DNA of 5,691 nt from Betaproteobacteria bacterium (GTDB taxonomy: Bacteria > Pseudomonadota > Gammaproteobacteria > Burkholderiales > Burkholderiaceae_C): the NCBI GenBank assembly GCA_009922295.1, contig RFWA01000172.1, positions 1 to 5,691 of the forward strand, read 5' to 3'. Positions 1 to 5,691 of this stretch are shown here, one piece after another. The translations under genes were made by a program, and so were the position numbers. Below the pieces are notes generated by a model. That model was not told the origin of the DNA and searched no databases. It saw only the letters and a program-made list of their open reading frames with translations. Each line of letters begins with the position of its first letter. The first letter of the stretch is position 1.

Positions 1-389
1 GCGGTGGTGTGCTTGGCGCCATGGAGACCGGCTACCAGCGCGGCCGCATCCAGGATGAGAGCATGCACTACGAGATGCTCAAGCACACTGGCGAGTTGCC
101 CATCATCGGCGTCAACACCTTCCGCAACCCCCATGGCGACGCGGTGCTGGACAAGCTGGAGCTGGCCCGCTCGACTGATGAAGAAAAGCAGAACCAGCTC
201 AAGCGCCTGGCTGACTTTCATAACCTGCACGCCGGCGAGGCGCCGGCCATGCTGCAGCGCTTGCAGCAGGCCGTGATCGAGAACCAGAATGTGTTTGAGG
301 TGCTGATGGACGCGGTGCGGGTCTGCTCACTGGGGCAGATCACCAACGCCCTGTTTGAGGTGGGCGGGCAATACCGGCGTAACATGTAA
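1..389 (+). CDS. icmF: Fused isobutyryl-CoA mutase IcmF, C-terminal end (5' partial)
   Basis: This is the last 128 residues of an adenosylcobalamin-dependent acyl-CoA mutase; the reading frame enters at base 3 and stops with TAA at 387-389. The segment opens with GGVLGAMETGYQRGRIQ, continues through HYEMLKHTGELPIIGVNTF and ends QITNALFEVGGQYRRNM, which matches what I know of the end of the mutase (substrate-binding) domain. In ordinary methylmalonyl-CoA mutase large subunits a cobalamin-binding domain follows this region. Here the protein stops after the mutase domain, as in IcmF, where the B12 domain and the MeaI-like G-protein chaperone lie N-terminal. IcmF interconverts isobutyryl-CoA and n-butyryl-CoA in the cytoplasm; related enzymes act on isovaleryl- or pivalyl-CoA, and this fragment cannot separate these. 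The transporter gene begins 29 nt downstream on the same strand, so co-transcription is possible. Family assignment is firm; substrate is inferred. Confidence 0.86.
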   Translation, partial: GGVLGAMETGYQRGRIQDESMHYEMLKHTGELPIIGVNTFRNPHGDAVLDKLELARSTDEEKQNQLKRLADFHNLHAGEAPAMLQRLQQAVIENQNVFEVLMDAVRVCSLGQITNALFEVGGQYRRNM

Positions 390-418
390 AGCCTGCTACC
401 CCGCAATTCTCGGCCCGT

Positions 419-1255
419 TTGGACACCATTTACATCATTGCTGCCTTGTGCAGCGCTCTGCTCCACGCCACATGGAATGCAGGCGTCAAGTCCACTGGCC
501 AGCATACGGCGGTCATGACCGGGCAGATGCTGATGGCGGCTTTGGTTGGCTTGCCGGTGTTGTTCTTTGTTGACATGCCCAATCTCACGTCCTTGGCATG
601 GGTCGCTGGTTCGGCCCTGTTCAATGTGATGGGGCTCAAGGCCATTCTTAAAGCCTACGACCACGGTGAGTTCGGGCTGGTTTACCCCATGTCGCGTGCC
701 ATCATGATCATGCTGGTGGTGCCACTCTCTACCCTGCTGGCGCACGAGCAGCTTCCGATGGGCGCCATGGCGGGTATTGGCCTCATCATCTCAGCGCTGA
801 CTATGCTGGCCCTGGGCGCGCGACACGGCAACGATTTCTCCCGCCACGTTTTGATATGGACCGGCGTGGGCGGGGTCTTGAGCGCCTGCACCGTGCTGAT
901 TGACGCTCATGGCATCCGCCAGTCAGGCTCGCCGTTTGCGTACGGCTGTATTGTGGCCATTGTCAATGCAGCCAACATGACCTGGCAGCAGCGTCGTGTG
1001 CCGGGCCTGTTTACCACGATACGCCAATACGCTGGCGTCACCATGTGGTCAGGGACGCTGTCGATGGCGTCCTACCTGCTGATTGTCTGGGTGTTCAGTA
1101 AGGCACCGATCGCGGGCGCAGCCGCCTTGCGCGACACCAGCTCGGTGTTTGCGGTACTGATCGCCATGGTCTTCATGAAAGAGGCGATCAACCGGACCAA
1201 GCTGCTGGCAGTGGCCCTGGCCATCGCCGCCATTCCGTTAATGCGCTTGAGCTGA
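419..1255 (+). CDS. EamA/DMT-superfamily inner-membrane transporter
   Basis: The 278-residue protein is almost entirely hydrophobic, with about ten membrane segments (roughly residues 3-23, 31-51, 59-78, 92-108, 115-133, 144-161, 172-188, 207-227, 231-252 and 260-276). This is the 5+5 TM pattern of the drug/metabolite transporter superfamily. The N-terminal ALCSALLHATWNAGVK and the E255-containing VFMKEAINRTKLLAVALAI near the end are typical of EamA repeats. Such proteins export or import small metabolites; the substrate cannot be read from sequence. The start is inferred to be TTG at 419: the frame is open back to 383 but holds no ATG or GTG that gives a sensible N terminus, and the protein begins directly with TM1 as expected. 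No clear Shine-Dalgarno precedes it, so translation may depend on coupling to icmF. The stop TGA lies 29 nt from the stop of the converging small gene. Confidence 0.85.
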   Translation: MDTIYIIAALCSALLHATWNAGVKSTGQHTAVMTGQMLMAALVGLPVLFFVDMPNLTSLAWVAGSALFNVMGLKAILKAYDHGEFGLVYPMSRAIMIMLVVPLSTLLAHEQLPMGAMAGIGLIISALTMLALGARHGNDFSRHVLIWTGVGGVLSACTVLIDAHGIRQSGSPFAYGCIVAIVNAANMTWQQRRVPGLFTTIRQYAGVTMWSGTLSMASYLLIVWVFSKAPIAGAAALRDTSSVFAVLIAMVFMKEAINRTKLLAVALAIAAIPLMRLS

Positions 1256-1284
1256 CGTGCTGCGCCGCCAGCGCCAGTGAGGCT

Positions 1285-1452
1285 TCAGCCGCCCTGGTGC
1301 GGACGCTTGCCAGGGTTCTTTTTGTTATTGGTGGCGGTGCCACGCTCCAGGCTACGCTTTTGGCCGCGCGGTGCGGTGAAGCACACACCTTTAGGTGGCA
1401 CAGGCCGGGGGGTAGCCAGGCGGTCGGCTTCGGTACGGAATTCTTTGGGCAT
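1285..1452 (-). CDS. Small basic hypothetical protein, 55 aa
   Basis: The protein starts MPKEFRTEADRLATPRPVPP and ends in a Lys/Arg/Gly/Pro-rich tail (residues about 28-55, ending GKRPHQGG). It has no membrane segment and one Cys (residue 24), and it looks largely disordered and strongly basic. I do not recognise a domain. Support for a real gene: the ATG at 1452 has GGAG (reverse complement of 1461-1464) eight nt upstream. Codon use is like the neighbours, with mostly G/C third positions. The gene also fills what would otherwise be a 332-nt gap between the transporter and the SDR. A longer in-frame extension to 1575 lacks a comparable ribosome site and is less likely. The gene converges with the transporter and diverges from the SDR. 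The basic tail could bind RNA or DNA, but that is a guess. Confidence 0.62.
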   Translation of the reverse strand: MPKEFRTEADRLATPRPVPPKGVCFTAPRGQKRSLERGTATNNKKNPGKRPHQGG

Positions 1453-1587
1453 GACGCTCACTCCAGATATTTGTTGAAAAGGGTGGATTATCCCTGCTTC
1501 CGGGGCCTGATCGGCAGCTGCCGCCCAGGTGACTGTCAACTCTGTGTCGCGTCGCTTAAGCTGACGGTTCATCAAGGGGTTTTTGTC
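1453..1587. promoter_or_regulatory. Divergent intergenic region between the 55-aa gene and the SDR
   Basis: These 135 nt must hold start signals for both divergent genes. On the minus strand GATAAT (1487-1492) is a fair -10 about 35 nt before the 55-aa start, but its 17-nt-spaced -35 is poor. A perfect TTGACA (1534-1539, minus) lies 41 nt away, too far to pair with it. A perfect 12-bp palindrome CGGCAGCTGCCG occupies 1512-1523, between these elements, and could be an operator. No convincing plus-strand promoter for the SDR was found by eye. Confidence 0.3.
1574..1579 (+). promoter_or_regulatory. Ribosome binding site that fixes the SDR start
   Basis: AAGGGG lies eight nt before ATG 1588. It decides between this start and the in-frame open stretch reaching back to 1297, which has no comparable site and runs antisense to the 55-aa gene. 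Confidence 0.6.
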
Positions 1588-2352
1588 ATGAACAATTTGT
1601 TTTCATTGCAGGGCCGCACCGCCCTGATCACGGGTGGCTCGCGGGGTATTGGTCGCATGATTGCCGCCGGTTTCCTGGCCCAGGGCGCACGGGTCTACAT
1701 TTCGGCGCGCAAGGCCGCCGCCTGCGACCAGACCGCTGCAGAGCTGGGTGCGCTGGGCCACTGTGTGTCGCTGCCTGCCGATGTCTCCAGCGTCGCCGGC
1801 GCCAAGGCACTGGCTGCCGCCTATGCGACCCATGAGTCGCAACTCGACATCTTGGTCAATAACGCTGGGGCGGCCTGGGGCGCGCCGTTTGACGACTTTC
1901 CTGAAAGTGGCTGGGACAAGGTGGTGGACCTGAACCTGAAGGCGCCGTTTTTTCTGACCCAAGCGCTGGCTGGCCATTTGCGGCTAGCCGGCAAACAGCG
2001 GGTGGCCAAGGTGATCAATATCGCCTCTATTGATGGCCTGTCGGTTAACCCGCAGGAAACCTATTCTTACGCTGGCAGCAAGGCTGGGTTGGTGCACCTG
2101 ACACGGCGCATGGCGCTGCGCCTGATTGAGGACAACATCGCCGTGACCGCGATTGCCCCGGGCGCCTTTGCCTCCGAGATGAACCGCGATGCGCGTGACC
2201 GGGCCGACGAGGTGTCGGCGCACATTCCGGCTGGCCGTATCGGTGTGGACGAGGACATGGCGGGCGCGGCGATTTACCTGGCTTCGCGCGCCGGCGACTA
2301 CGTGGTGGGCGAAACCCTGGTGGTGGACGGCGGCGTCACACTCAAGCGCTGA
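1588..2352 (+). CDS. SDR-family NADP(H)-dependent oxidoreductase (RhlG/FabG-like)
   Basis: This is a classical short-chain dehydrogenase/reductase of 254 residues, the usual family length. Visible motifs in order: the cofactor glycine motif TGGSRGIG (15-22), with R41 at the end of the second beta strand as in NADP-preferring members; D65; NNAG (91-94); N116; catalytic S147; the YAGSK catalytic motif Y161/K165; PG (191-192); and a C-terminal VVDGG. The complete N-S-Y-K tetrad argues for an active cytoplasmic enzyme. The opening LFSLQGRTALITGGSRGIG and the NNAGAAWGAPFDDFPESGWDKV stretch resemble the RhlG subgroup (beta-ketoacyl reductase-like, known from Pseudomonas) more than housekeeping FabG, so a beta-keto or alcohol substrate is plausible but unproven. 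No acyl-carrier or fatty-acid synthase genes are adjacent. The gene ends tail to tail with alkB, overlapping its last 11 nt. Confidence 0.9.
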   Translation: MNNLFSLQGRTALITGGSRGIGRMIAAGFLAQGARVYISARKAAACDQTAAELGALGHCVSLPADVSSVAGAKALAAAYATHESQLDILVNNAGAAWGAPFDDFPESGWDKVVDLNLKAPFFLTQALAGHLRLAGKQRVAKVINIASIDGLSVNPQETYSYAGSKAGLVHLTRRMALRLIEDNIAVTAIAPGAFASEMNRDARDRADEVSAHIPAGRIGVDEDMAGAAIYLASRAGDYVVGETLVVDGGVTLKR

Positions 2353-3532
2353 TTGATGCGTCGGGGTCGTGCAACTGGTGGCGGCTGATCAGCGCCTGGC
2401 GATGGCGCGGGTCGAAATTGATGCGGGACGCATCGCGGCCCACCGTCTGCAACAGGCGCGGGTCCATCACGCGCCGCCATAACGGTGGAAAGTAGGCAAG
2501 GCTGAACATGCCAAAGTAGCCGTTGGGCAGGCGCGGCAAGTTGTCAAAATGGCGCAAAGCCTGGTAGCGGCGCAGCGGGTGGGTGTGATGGTCGGAGTGG
2601 CGCTGCAGGTGAAACAGCGCCCAGTTGGAAAAAATGTGGTTGCTGTTCCAGGAGTGGTGCGGCTGGCAGGGCTCGTGCTTACCAGGGCTGATTTCCCGTC
2701 GCAGCAGGCCGTAATGCTCCACATAATTGGCTGACGTGAGCTGAAAATTGGCCCAGAAAGACGCCACCATCAAGAAAGGCAATATTTTCGGGCCCAGCCA
2801 AAGCATCAACCCGCCCCAGAGAAGCAGTGTGATCAGGGCGGGTTGGAAAATTTCGTTCTGCAAGGACCATATCGTCTGCCCCCGCTGGCGCAGTCGCGCA
2901 GTCTCAAGCTGCCAGGCACGGCGGAATGCGCCGGGCATTTCACGCAGCACAAAGCGGTAAATGGACTCGCCCATGCGCGATGAAGCCGGGTCGGCGAGGG
3001 TGGCCACATCACGGTGGTGACCGCGGTTGTGCTCGATCGAGAAATGACCATAGCCGCTGGGCGCCAGAATCATTTTGGCCAGCCAGCGTTCCAGTGCCGT
3101 GTTCTTGTGGCCCAGTTCATGGCCTAGGTTGATGCAAAAGCCGCCTACGGTGCCGCAGATCAGCACCATGGCCGCGGCCCCGTGCCAGGGCAGGGCCTGC
3201 TTGGCGACAAACCAGGCGCTGAAAATGAAGGATAGCCAGAGTACCGGCACCAGCAGGTAGGTGATCCAGCGGTAATAAGGGTCGGCGTCCAAGGCTGGCA
3301 CGGCACTTTCTGGCGGGTTACTCAGATCTTCGCCGAGTAAGCGGTCGAACAGTGGGGCCAGTCCATAAAAAAATACAGCCGGGAGCCACAGGGTCCAGGC
3401 CTGGCCGGTGAGCAGCATCAACGCCGGACCTATGCCAACGGCGCAGGGCACCAGCATAGACAGCAGCCAAGCGTAGCGCTTGCGGTCGCTATAGGGTTTA
3501 GTCGTCAGGGCCGAGGCATCAGGTAAACGCAT
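2342..3532 (-). CDS. alkB: Alkane 1-monooxygenase AlkB
   Basis: This 396-residue integral-membrane di-iron hydroxylase oxidises the terminal methyl of n-alkanes to 1-alkanols, drawing electrons from rubredoxin and rubredoxin reductase. All family signatures are present: HELGHK (138-143), EHNRGHH (167-173) followed by DVATLADPASSRMGE, the AlkB-specific NYVEHYGL (269-276) and LQRHSDHH (309-316). The nine expected iron-ligand histidines are thus H138, H142, H168, H172, H173, H273, H312, H315 and H316. Hydrophobic stretches around 21-42, 46-62, 90-110, 117-136, 231-247 and 250-266 fit the six-TM fold. Length and N terminus align with Pseudomonas putida GPo1 AlkB without offset as I recall that sequence, which supports ATG at 3532 although no good Shine-Dalgarno precedes it. 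The position matching GPo1 W55 is Phe here. There is no fused rubredoxin domain, and no rubredoxin gene lies in the window, so partners must be encoded elsewhere. A terminator and a dyad upstream suggest its own transcription unit. Confidence 0.95.
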   Translation of the reverse strand: MRLPDASALTTKPYSDRKRYAWLLSMLVPCAVGIGPALMLLTGQAWTLWLPAVFFYGLAPLFDRLLGEDLSNPPESAVPALDADPYYRWITYLLVPVLWLSFIFSAWFVAKQALPWHGAAAMVLICGTVGGFCINLGHELGHKNTALERWLAKMILAPSGYGHFSIEHNRGHHRDVATLADPASSRMGESIYRFVLREMPGAFRRAWQLETARLRQRGQTIWSLQNEIFQPALITLLLWGGLMLWLGPKILPFLMVASFWANFQLTSANYVEHYGLLRREISPGKHEPCQPHHSWNSNHIFSNWALFHLQRHSDHHTHPLRRYQALRHFDNLPRLPNGYFGMFSLAYFPPLWRRVMDPRLLQTVGRDASRINFDPRHRQALISRHQLHDPDASISA

Positions 3533-3548
3533 AGTCGGTTGATTGAAG

Positions 3549-3569
3549 GGTCAGAGGCATAGCCTGACC
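3549..3569. promoter_or_regulatory. Inverted repeat in the alkB leader (possible operator)
   Basis: Perfect arms GGTCAG (3549-3554) and CTGACC (3564-3569) are separated by 9 nt, 17-37 nt upstream of the alkB start. On the minus strand TTTACC (3581-3586) and GCTATG (3558-3563) are spaced by 17 nt and could be a weak sigma-70 promoter. Its -10 would then lie between the two arms, a classic repressor position. The promoter match is poor, so the operator role is inference. Confidence 0.35.
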
Positions 3570-3583
3570 ACCGATTTTGCGGT

Positions 3584-3611
3584 AAAAAGCTGGGCGCCTG
3601 TTAGCGCGCCC
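3584..3611 (-). terminator. Rho-independent terminator after the 77-aa gene
   Basis: Reading the minus strand, stem GGGCGC (3606-3611) and GCGCCC (3592-3597) enclose an 8-nt loop and are followed after AGC by five T residues (3584-3588). It begins 10 nt past the stop of the 77-aa gene. It should separate that gene from alkB. Confidence 0.65.
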
Positions 3612-3620
3612 GAAATGGGC

Positions 3621-3854
3621 TTAGTTCAGCAGTTCGCTGCCTAGCGCTTCAAACTCTTCGGCGTCGATGGCGGCGTCGTAGGCAGCCCGGCTGTCGATGG
3701 CCTGTTGGGTGTAGGGGATCAGTGGTTTGTCCAGGGGGCGCAATTTGTGGCGGCGCAGGCGGCGCAGTTGCTCGGATCGCTCCATGGTTTGCAGGACCAA
3801 CTCAGGCTCCATCATCAGGCTGAACGGGTTCAAGGCAATCTCGGTGGTTTTCAT
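3621..3854 (-). CDS. Small hypothetical protein, 77 aa
   Basis: The protein begins MKTTEIALNPFSLMMEPELV, has a very basic middle (RSEQLRRLRRHKLRPLDKPL, residues about 26-45) and an acidic C-terminal helix (DAAIDAEEFEALGSELLN). It has no signal peptide or clear membrane segment. The basic-then-acidic layout would suit a small helical nucleic-acid- or protein-binding factor, but I recognise no named domain and do not assign a function; I have an impression of similar small proteins in Comamonadaceae. ATG at 3854 is supported by GGAGA (reverse complement of 3861-3865) six nt upstream. A terminator lies directly downstream and an imperfect hairpin sits just upstream of the ribosome site. The gene lies between dbpA and alkB on the same strand but is probably transcribed separately from alkB. 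Confidence 0.78.
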   Translation of the reverse strand: MKTTEIALNPFSLMMEPELVLQTMERSEQLRRLRRHKLRPLDKPLIPYTQQAIDSRAAYDAAIDAEEFEALGSELLN

Positions 3855-3869
3855 CAGGCTTCTCCGGTA

Positions 3870-3900
3870 AGTTCAAGGCGCTTTTGCGCTTGAGGGAACT
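3870..3900 (-). promoter_or_regulatory. Imperfect hairpin in the leader of the 77-aa gene
   Basis: An outer stem AGTTC/GAACT (3870-3874, 3896-3900) and an inner stem AAGGCGC/GCGCTT, bulged at one G, enclose a four-base loop (3882-3885, AAAA on the minus strand). In the minus-strand RNA the hairpin ends just before the Shine-Dalgarno at 3861-3865. No T-tract follows, so it is not a standard terminator. It may be an mRNA-stability or translation-control element; function is not shown. Confidence 0.35.
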
Positions 3901-3915
3901 TTAGCCCCGGAGATG

Positions 3916-3940
3916 GCCAACTGAAGTCAGCCGTTGGCTG
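3916..3940. repeat. Overlapping inverted repeats between dbpA and the 77-aa gene
   Basis: GCCAAC (3916-3921) pairs with GTTGGC (3933-3938), and alternatively CAGCC (3928-3932) pairs with GGCTG (3936-3940). They lie about 70-90 nt past the dbpA stop without a T-tract. They may shape the dbpA 3' end or a promoter for the 77-aa gene, or may be chance. Confidence 0.2.
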
Positions 3941-4007
3941 TATCGATTGTCAGAATTTCCCTTACAACAGCATGTGCCGGTGCGGCGCCAACGCCAGCGT
4001 GGACAAA

Positions 4008-5441
<1,434 letters not shown>

Positions 5442-5455
5442 GGCAGTAGGTCGGT

Positions 5456-5471
5456 CCCGATCTGATTCGGG
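5456..5471 (-). promoter_or_regulatory. Inverted repeat in the dbpA 5' untranslated region
   Basis: CCCGA (5456-5460) and TCGGG (5467-5471) form a perfect 5-bp stem with a 6-nt loop, 15-30 nt before the dbpA ATG and downstream of the predicted -10. It would fold at the 5' end of the transcript close to the ribosome-binding region. It is short, and its role is unproven. Confidence 0.3.
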
Positions 5472-5475
5472 AAAT

Positions 5476-5515
5476 GCTATAAATTATATAGCTTAAACCC
5501 TATATTTCATAAGGG
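5476..5515. repeat. Double-dyad intergenic element (possible dispersed Comamonadaceae repeat)
   Basis: The first dyad is GCTATA (5476-5481), 5 nt, TATAGC (5487-5492), a 17-bp near-perfect palindrome. Five nt later comes the second dyad, CCCTAT (5498-5503) against ATAAGGG (5509-5515), with one bulged base, followed by CTGGAG. From memory, elements of the form GCTAT...ATAGC plus an ATAAGGG/CTAGAG-like tail recur between genes in Comamonadaceae genomes; this cannot be tested inside one window. The dbpA -10 falls inside the first dyad. Confidence 0.45.
5483..5488 (-). promoter_or_regulatory. Predicted -10 element of the dbpA promoter
   Basis: A perfect TATAAT on the minus strand lies 41 nt before the dbpA ATG, in the only strongly AT-rich stretch of the window. 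The -35 is weak: TATGAA at 17-nt spacing or TTATGA at 18-nt spacing (5506-5512). The predicted transcript would start near 5475 with a leader of about 35 nt. Confidence 0.5.
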
Positions 5516-5564
5516 CTGGAGTCCGATTTTGCCCAAACTTAGGGTGGGTGTCGGGTGCCGATTA

Positions 5565-5691
5565 TCAGGCGTAGTACTGCGCCACAAAGCCCTCAAAACT
5601 ACCCTGTTCGAGGGCTTCTAATTGTGATTGCCGGGCCATTGACGCTTGCACACTGGTGTCGAACTGGGCCTGGGTGTCGCTGTCAAGCGGC
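5565..5691 (-). CDS. C-terminal fragment, possibly glutamate-cysteine ligase (GshA)
   Basis: An open frame without a start in the window runs from the right edge to TGA at 5565-5567 and encodes 41 residues, ending SFEGFVAQYYA. The stretch ASMARQSQLEALEQGSFEGF resembles the end of Escherichia coli GshA as I recall it (pattern AS..RQ..[LM]EA....F..[WF][LV]), and the position is at the extreme C terminus in both. If correct, the enzyme joins glutamate and cysteine in the first step of glutathione synthesis. The match covers only about 25 residues, so another protein is possible. That it is a real coding end is supported by its codon use and by the distinct AT-rich intergenic DNA that follows. 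It is co-oriented with dbpA, 123 nt upstream of that start, with no convincing terminator between them. Confidence 0.5.
   Translation of the reverse strand, partial: PLDSDTQAQFDTSVQASMARQSQLEALEQGSFEGFVAQYYA

Noticed and set aside
218..745. Minus-strand open frame of 175 codons across the icmF end and transporter start
   Set aside because: It spans two genes with clear protein families on the other strand and shows no motif.
1251..1289. GCTGA/TCAGC inverted repeat between the converging transporter and 55-aa genes as a terminator
   Set aside because: The arms are simply the two stop-codon contexts with a 29-nt loop and no T-tract.
1487..1539. TTGACA and GATAAT as one sigma-70 promoter on the minus strand
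   Set aside because: They are separated by 41 nt, far beyond the 16-18 nt spacing needed.
1297..1587. Upstream extension of the SDR by 97 residues
   Set aside because: The added residues do not resemble an SDR, run antisense to the 55-aa gene, and the ATG at 1588 has a good ribosome site and gives the normal family length.
2342..2352. Gene fusion or frameshift at the SDR/alkB junction
   Set aside because: The genes are on opposite strands with intact stops; it is an ordinary tail-to-tail overlap.
5542..5555. G-rich run suggesting a G-quadruplex
   Set aside because: Only three GGG runs are close together; a standard quadruplex needs four.

Overview
The window looks like chromosomal DNA of a betaproteobacterium in the Burkholderiales, most likely Comamonadaceae (Rhodoferax/Polaromonas-like). 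The reasons are GC-rich codon use, an IcmF-type mutase, a DbpA helicase and small conserved-looking proteins. There is also a dyad-rich intergenic element of a style I associate with that family. Placement at family level is inference; no rRNA or tRNA is present to settle it.

Layout, left to right. (1) The 3' end of icmF (fused isobutyryl-CoA mutase) on the plus strand is followed 29 nt later by a 10-TM EamA/DMT transporter that appears to start with TTG. (2) A 55-residue basic protein on the minus strand (1285-1452) converges on the transporter and diverges from an SDR oxidoreductase (1588-2352, RhlG/FabG-like). (3) The SDR ends tail to tail with alkB (2342-3532, minus), sharing 11 nt. AlkB is a complete integral-membrane alkane 1-monooxygenase with all histidine motifs. 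(4) Upstream of alkB on the minus strand come a dyad, a Rho-independent terminator, a 77-residue unknown protein (3621-3854) with a hairpin in its leader, and dbpA (4008-5441), a complete DEAD-box RNA helicase with its 23S rRNA-binding domain. (5) The dbpA promoter region carries a perfect TATAAT inside a 17-bp near-palindrome followed by a second dyad. (6) The right edge holds the last 41 residues of another minus-strand gene, tentatively glutamate-cysteine ligase.

How the genes fit together. AlkB oxidises n-alkanes to 1-alkanols, which feed fatty-acid oxidation. The SDR could act on a beta-keto or alcohol intermediate, and IcmF rearranges branched and straight C4 acyl-CoAs. A lipid/hydrocarbon theme is therefore possible, but the genes sit in separate transcription units and no rubredoxin, rubredoxin reductase or alkane regulator is visible. 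No transposase, phage gene, CRISPR array or toxin-antitoxin pair was found. The points most worth following are the two small unknown proteins, the double-dyad element at the dbpA promoter, the dyad in front of alkB, and a Phe at the chain-length-determining position of AlkB.
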